From assembly GCA_018650465.1 (NCBI GenBank), contig JABIFY010000030.1, forward strand, positions 1-44,932: DNA of 44,932 bases, given 5' to 3'. Of this stretch, positions 43,739 to 44,932 are shown piece after piece. Origin of the DNA: Alphaproteobacteria bacterium. Its GTDB lineage: Bacteria; Pseudomonadota; Alphaproteobacteria; UBA2966. Under the pieces are notes generated by a model. That model searched no databases. It was given only the letters and a program-made list of their open reading frames with translations, and was not told where the DNA came from. Each line of letters opens with the position of its first letter. The stretch's first letter is position 1. The position numbers and the translations under genes were made by a program.

Positions 43739-44617
43739 TTACAATTTGCCCTGTTTCTTCTGCTTCCAAACAGACGCCCGATAAAGGTCCTTTAAGGTCG
43801 GGTTCTCCGGCTCCTCAAAATAATCCGGGTCCAGCAAATCATCGGGGTGGTCGGGCACAAGCTGGCGACTTTCCTCAATCTGGCGCGGTAACTCAGGATA
43901 ACGCTCCGTGGCCTGGGCTATCGCTTCCTCAGGCCAGGCCTCGTACACATTCTCCTTGTACGCCATAATCGGATACATTTTTTCACTTAGCTTCAACGGC
44001 TGTTGATCGAGACGGACCAGCGGCGGCAGGTCTTTTGCACCAGGTGTCATGGAGGGATACAAAGTGTTCGTCGCAGGTTTTTCCTGAACAATTGTCGGCG
44101 ATGGGATTGTAGGTGCCGGAATATTTCGTACTGCTAACTCCTTTTGGCGTTGCTCCAAAATTGCTTGGCGTTCAGCCAGTTTTTGCCTGAGTTTTTCTTC
44201 TTCAGCCAGGTTATTTGGCGTTGCTGGAGCATTACTTTCCATCGATGCTCCATCCGGAAATGGAATTTGAAAACCTTGTTGAAATTGTTTTGCCTCGGTC
44301 GTCGTCGATCGGTTATCGGCTACTCTTTCAGTCTTAAGGTCTTTGATGCGCTGCTCGATGGAATCCACAATGTTTTGGGCGTCATCTTCTTCAATAATCG
44401 CATCCGATAATTCGATTGATAGCCTGTCAATTTCACCCTGGTCCCCTCGTCCGCTTGCTTGGGCCAGTTTGAAACCGATTAATTTAACTTTCGCTTCCTT
44501 TTTGGAAAGAAAATTTTTCGCTGCAACAAGCTTCCTTTTCTCGTTGTCTATTTCTTCTTTGTTCATGGGGAATTGTGGCCCTTCTTGAGCCATTCGTCTG
44601 TTGTGGTGATCTGTCAC
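43739..44617 (-). CDS. Cassette C protein with shared C-terminal domain (coiled-coil type)
   Basis: About 292 residues, function unknown. The N-terminal ~110 residues are highly charged and helical (EEIDNEKRKLVAAKNFLSKK, IDRLSIELSDAIIEEDD, IVDSIEQRIKDLKTE), probably coiled coil. The middle contains another helical KLAERQAILEQRQKELAVR and a LYPSM motif. The last 96 residues, from LPPLVRLDQQPLKLSEKMYP to KQKKQGKL, are about 90% identical by eye to cassette B and more distantly match A. There is no signal peptide. I chose the GTG at 44617, eight bases after AAGGA; the ATG at 44638 lies directly on the leader terminator's T run and has no ribosome site. Confidence 0.75.
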   Translation of the reverse strand: MTDHHNRRMAQEGPQFPMNKEEIDNEKRKLVAAKNFLSKKEAKVKLIGFKLAQASGRGDQGEIDRLSIELSDAIIEEDDAQNIVDSIEQRIKDLKTERVADNRSTTTEAKQFQQGFQIPFPDGASMESNAPATPNNLAEEEKLRQKLAERQAILEQRQKELAVRNIPAPTIPSPTIVQEKPATNTLYPSMTPGAKDLPPLVRLDQQPLKLSEKMYPIMAYKENVYEAWPEEAIAQATERYPELPRQIEESRQLVPDHPDDLLDPDYFEEPENPTLKDLYRASVWKQKKQGKL

Positions 44618-44638
44618 GGTTATGTTCCTTGTTCGCAT

Positions 44639-44662
44639 AAAAAAAGGCCGCTCGTGGCGGCC
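44639..44662 (-). terminator. Leader terminator directly before the cassette C tag gene
   Basis: On the minus strand GGCCGC (44662-44657) pairs with GCGGCC (44651-44646) around five bases and runs into seven T, which end one base before an ATG at 44638 and about 21 bases before the chosen GTG start. Third example of this arrangement in the window. Confidence 0.83.
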
Positions 44663-44692
44663 AACTTGATTGATTTGTTTGTCTGATGATAT

Positions 44693-44701
44693 TCAGGTCA
44701 T
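44693..44701 (-). promoter_or_regulatory. Leader mini-ORF MT* with strong Shine-Dalgarno, cassette C
   Basis: On the minus strand GAGAGGAGCATGCA precedes ATG ACC TGA. Same place relative to the leader terminator as in cassettes A and B. An overlapping ATG CAA TGA lies only one base after GGAGC and is less likely. Confidence 0.4.
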
Positions 44702-44747
44702 TGCATGCTCCTCTCTAGCTGGTTGCTTTCTGTTTCTCTAAAAAAAT

Positions 44748-44792
44748 TCACGCCCGTCCATTTGTAAATTCGTAATATTGTATGTCCGACAA
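44748..44792 (-). pseudogene. C-terminal remnant of a third cassette membrane protein
   Basis: Fourteen codons plus TGA read LSDIQYYEFTNGRA. The cassette B membrane protein ends FLGDIYYQRD and that of A contains AIYEMTG close to its end, and the stop lies at the equivalent place upstream of the mini-ORF. I infer that cassette C once had the full membrane-protein gene, which the 139-base repeat now interrupts at 44792/44793. The match is short, so the call depends mainly on position. Confidence 0.45.
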
Positions 44793-44931
44793 CACAGTAC
44801 CCGACTTAATAGGATAAAGCCCTGAAGTGATTCATACTTTGAGATTCTCCGACCAAAGAAAGTCTCAAAATATGCAGCAATTACTTGGCAAGGCCTTATC
44901 CACACCGTTAGGAGAGCACATCCCCCTTTGG
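44793..44931. repeat. Right copy of 139-base terminal inverted repeat
   Basis: Exact reverse complement of 1-139. It begins CACAGTACCCGACTTAATAG at the junction with the cassette C remnant. On the plus strand a frame is open from 44826 to the end (SDSYFEILRPKKVSKYAAIT...), and in the other direction a frame PKGDVLS* ends within it. Either could be part of a transposase, but neither is long enough to identify. Confidence 0.85.
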
Positions 44932-44932
44932 C

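Noticed and set aside
44826-44931. Transposase fragment in the right terminal repeat
   Set aside because: The open frame is only about 35 codons without a start, and I could not match it to a transposase family; noted but not called.
1-44932. Prophage, plasmid or linear replicon bounded by terminal inverted repeats
   Set aside because: The content is ordinary chromosomal housekeeping genes with no integrase, phage structural or replication gene; the repeats cut genes and fit insertion-sequence ends better.

Overview
The window reads as chromosomal DNA of an alphaproteobacterium, probably Rhodospirillales or a close order. This rests on gene content and order: glyQ-glyS-ppdK; a deacetylase-xseB-ispA-dxs-tlyA run; tag followed by a DUF1491-type gene; DnaJ-YihY/BrkB; and an alphaproteobacterial-type dihydroorotase. 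GTG and TTG starts are common and many genes overlap by 1-4 bases. I see no rRNA, tRNA, CRISPR array, phage module or replication origin. I did not compute base composition, but the cassette regions described below look more AT-rich than the housekeeping genes.

Layout. 1-1419: a 139-base terminal repeat, a truncated methyltransferase and a coupled reductase. 1607-3751: a membrane adenylate cyclase, a TusA-like protein and a cupin. 3763-9719 (minus): a lipopolysaccharide-type operon (GT9, GT2, GT4, AsnB) ending in dihydroorotase. 10023-13554: YgfZ, a methyltransferase, tag, a DUF1491-type protein and a DMT transporter. 13563-19714 (minus): glyQ-glyS-ppdK and a small zinc-ribbon membrane protein. 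22288-26619 (minus): an RND efflux permease and its adaptor. 26789-35373 (plus): an HDAC-like deacetylase, a PLP decarboxylase, xseB, ispA, dxs, tlyA, a rhomboid protease and a TrmA/RumA-type methyltransferase. 38757-43309 (minus): DnaJ, YihY, fabI, aroC and an AhpD-like protein.

The unusual part is a cassette present three times, always on the minus strand: A (about 19.8-22.25 kb), B (35.4-38.75 kb) and C (43.5 kb to the right end). Each encodes a membrane protein with a divergent signal-peptidase-I-like (S26) outer domain that lacks the catalytic residues; in C only its C-terminus remains. A strong Shine-Dalgarno with a 2-4 codon mini-ORF follows, then a Rho-independent terminator placed directly before the next ribosome binding site. 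The last gene encodes a soluble protein with a shared ~96-residue C-terminal domain on variable N-termini: coiled coil in A and C, Gly/Ser repeats plus an RTX-type calcium-binding domain in B. A second terminator closes each cassette. A and B share a near-identical promoter and start region. The only five palindromic repeat doublets I found in the window lie at the cassette borders. I know of no described system with this layout; its function is unknown.

The two ends of the window carry the same 139 bases in inverted orientation. The repeat cuts a methyltransferase gene at the left and the third cassette's membrane gene at the right, so the window is probably a contig bounded by two copies of an insertion sequence.
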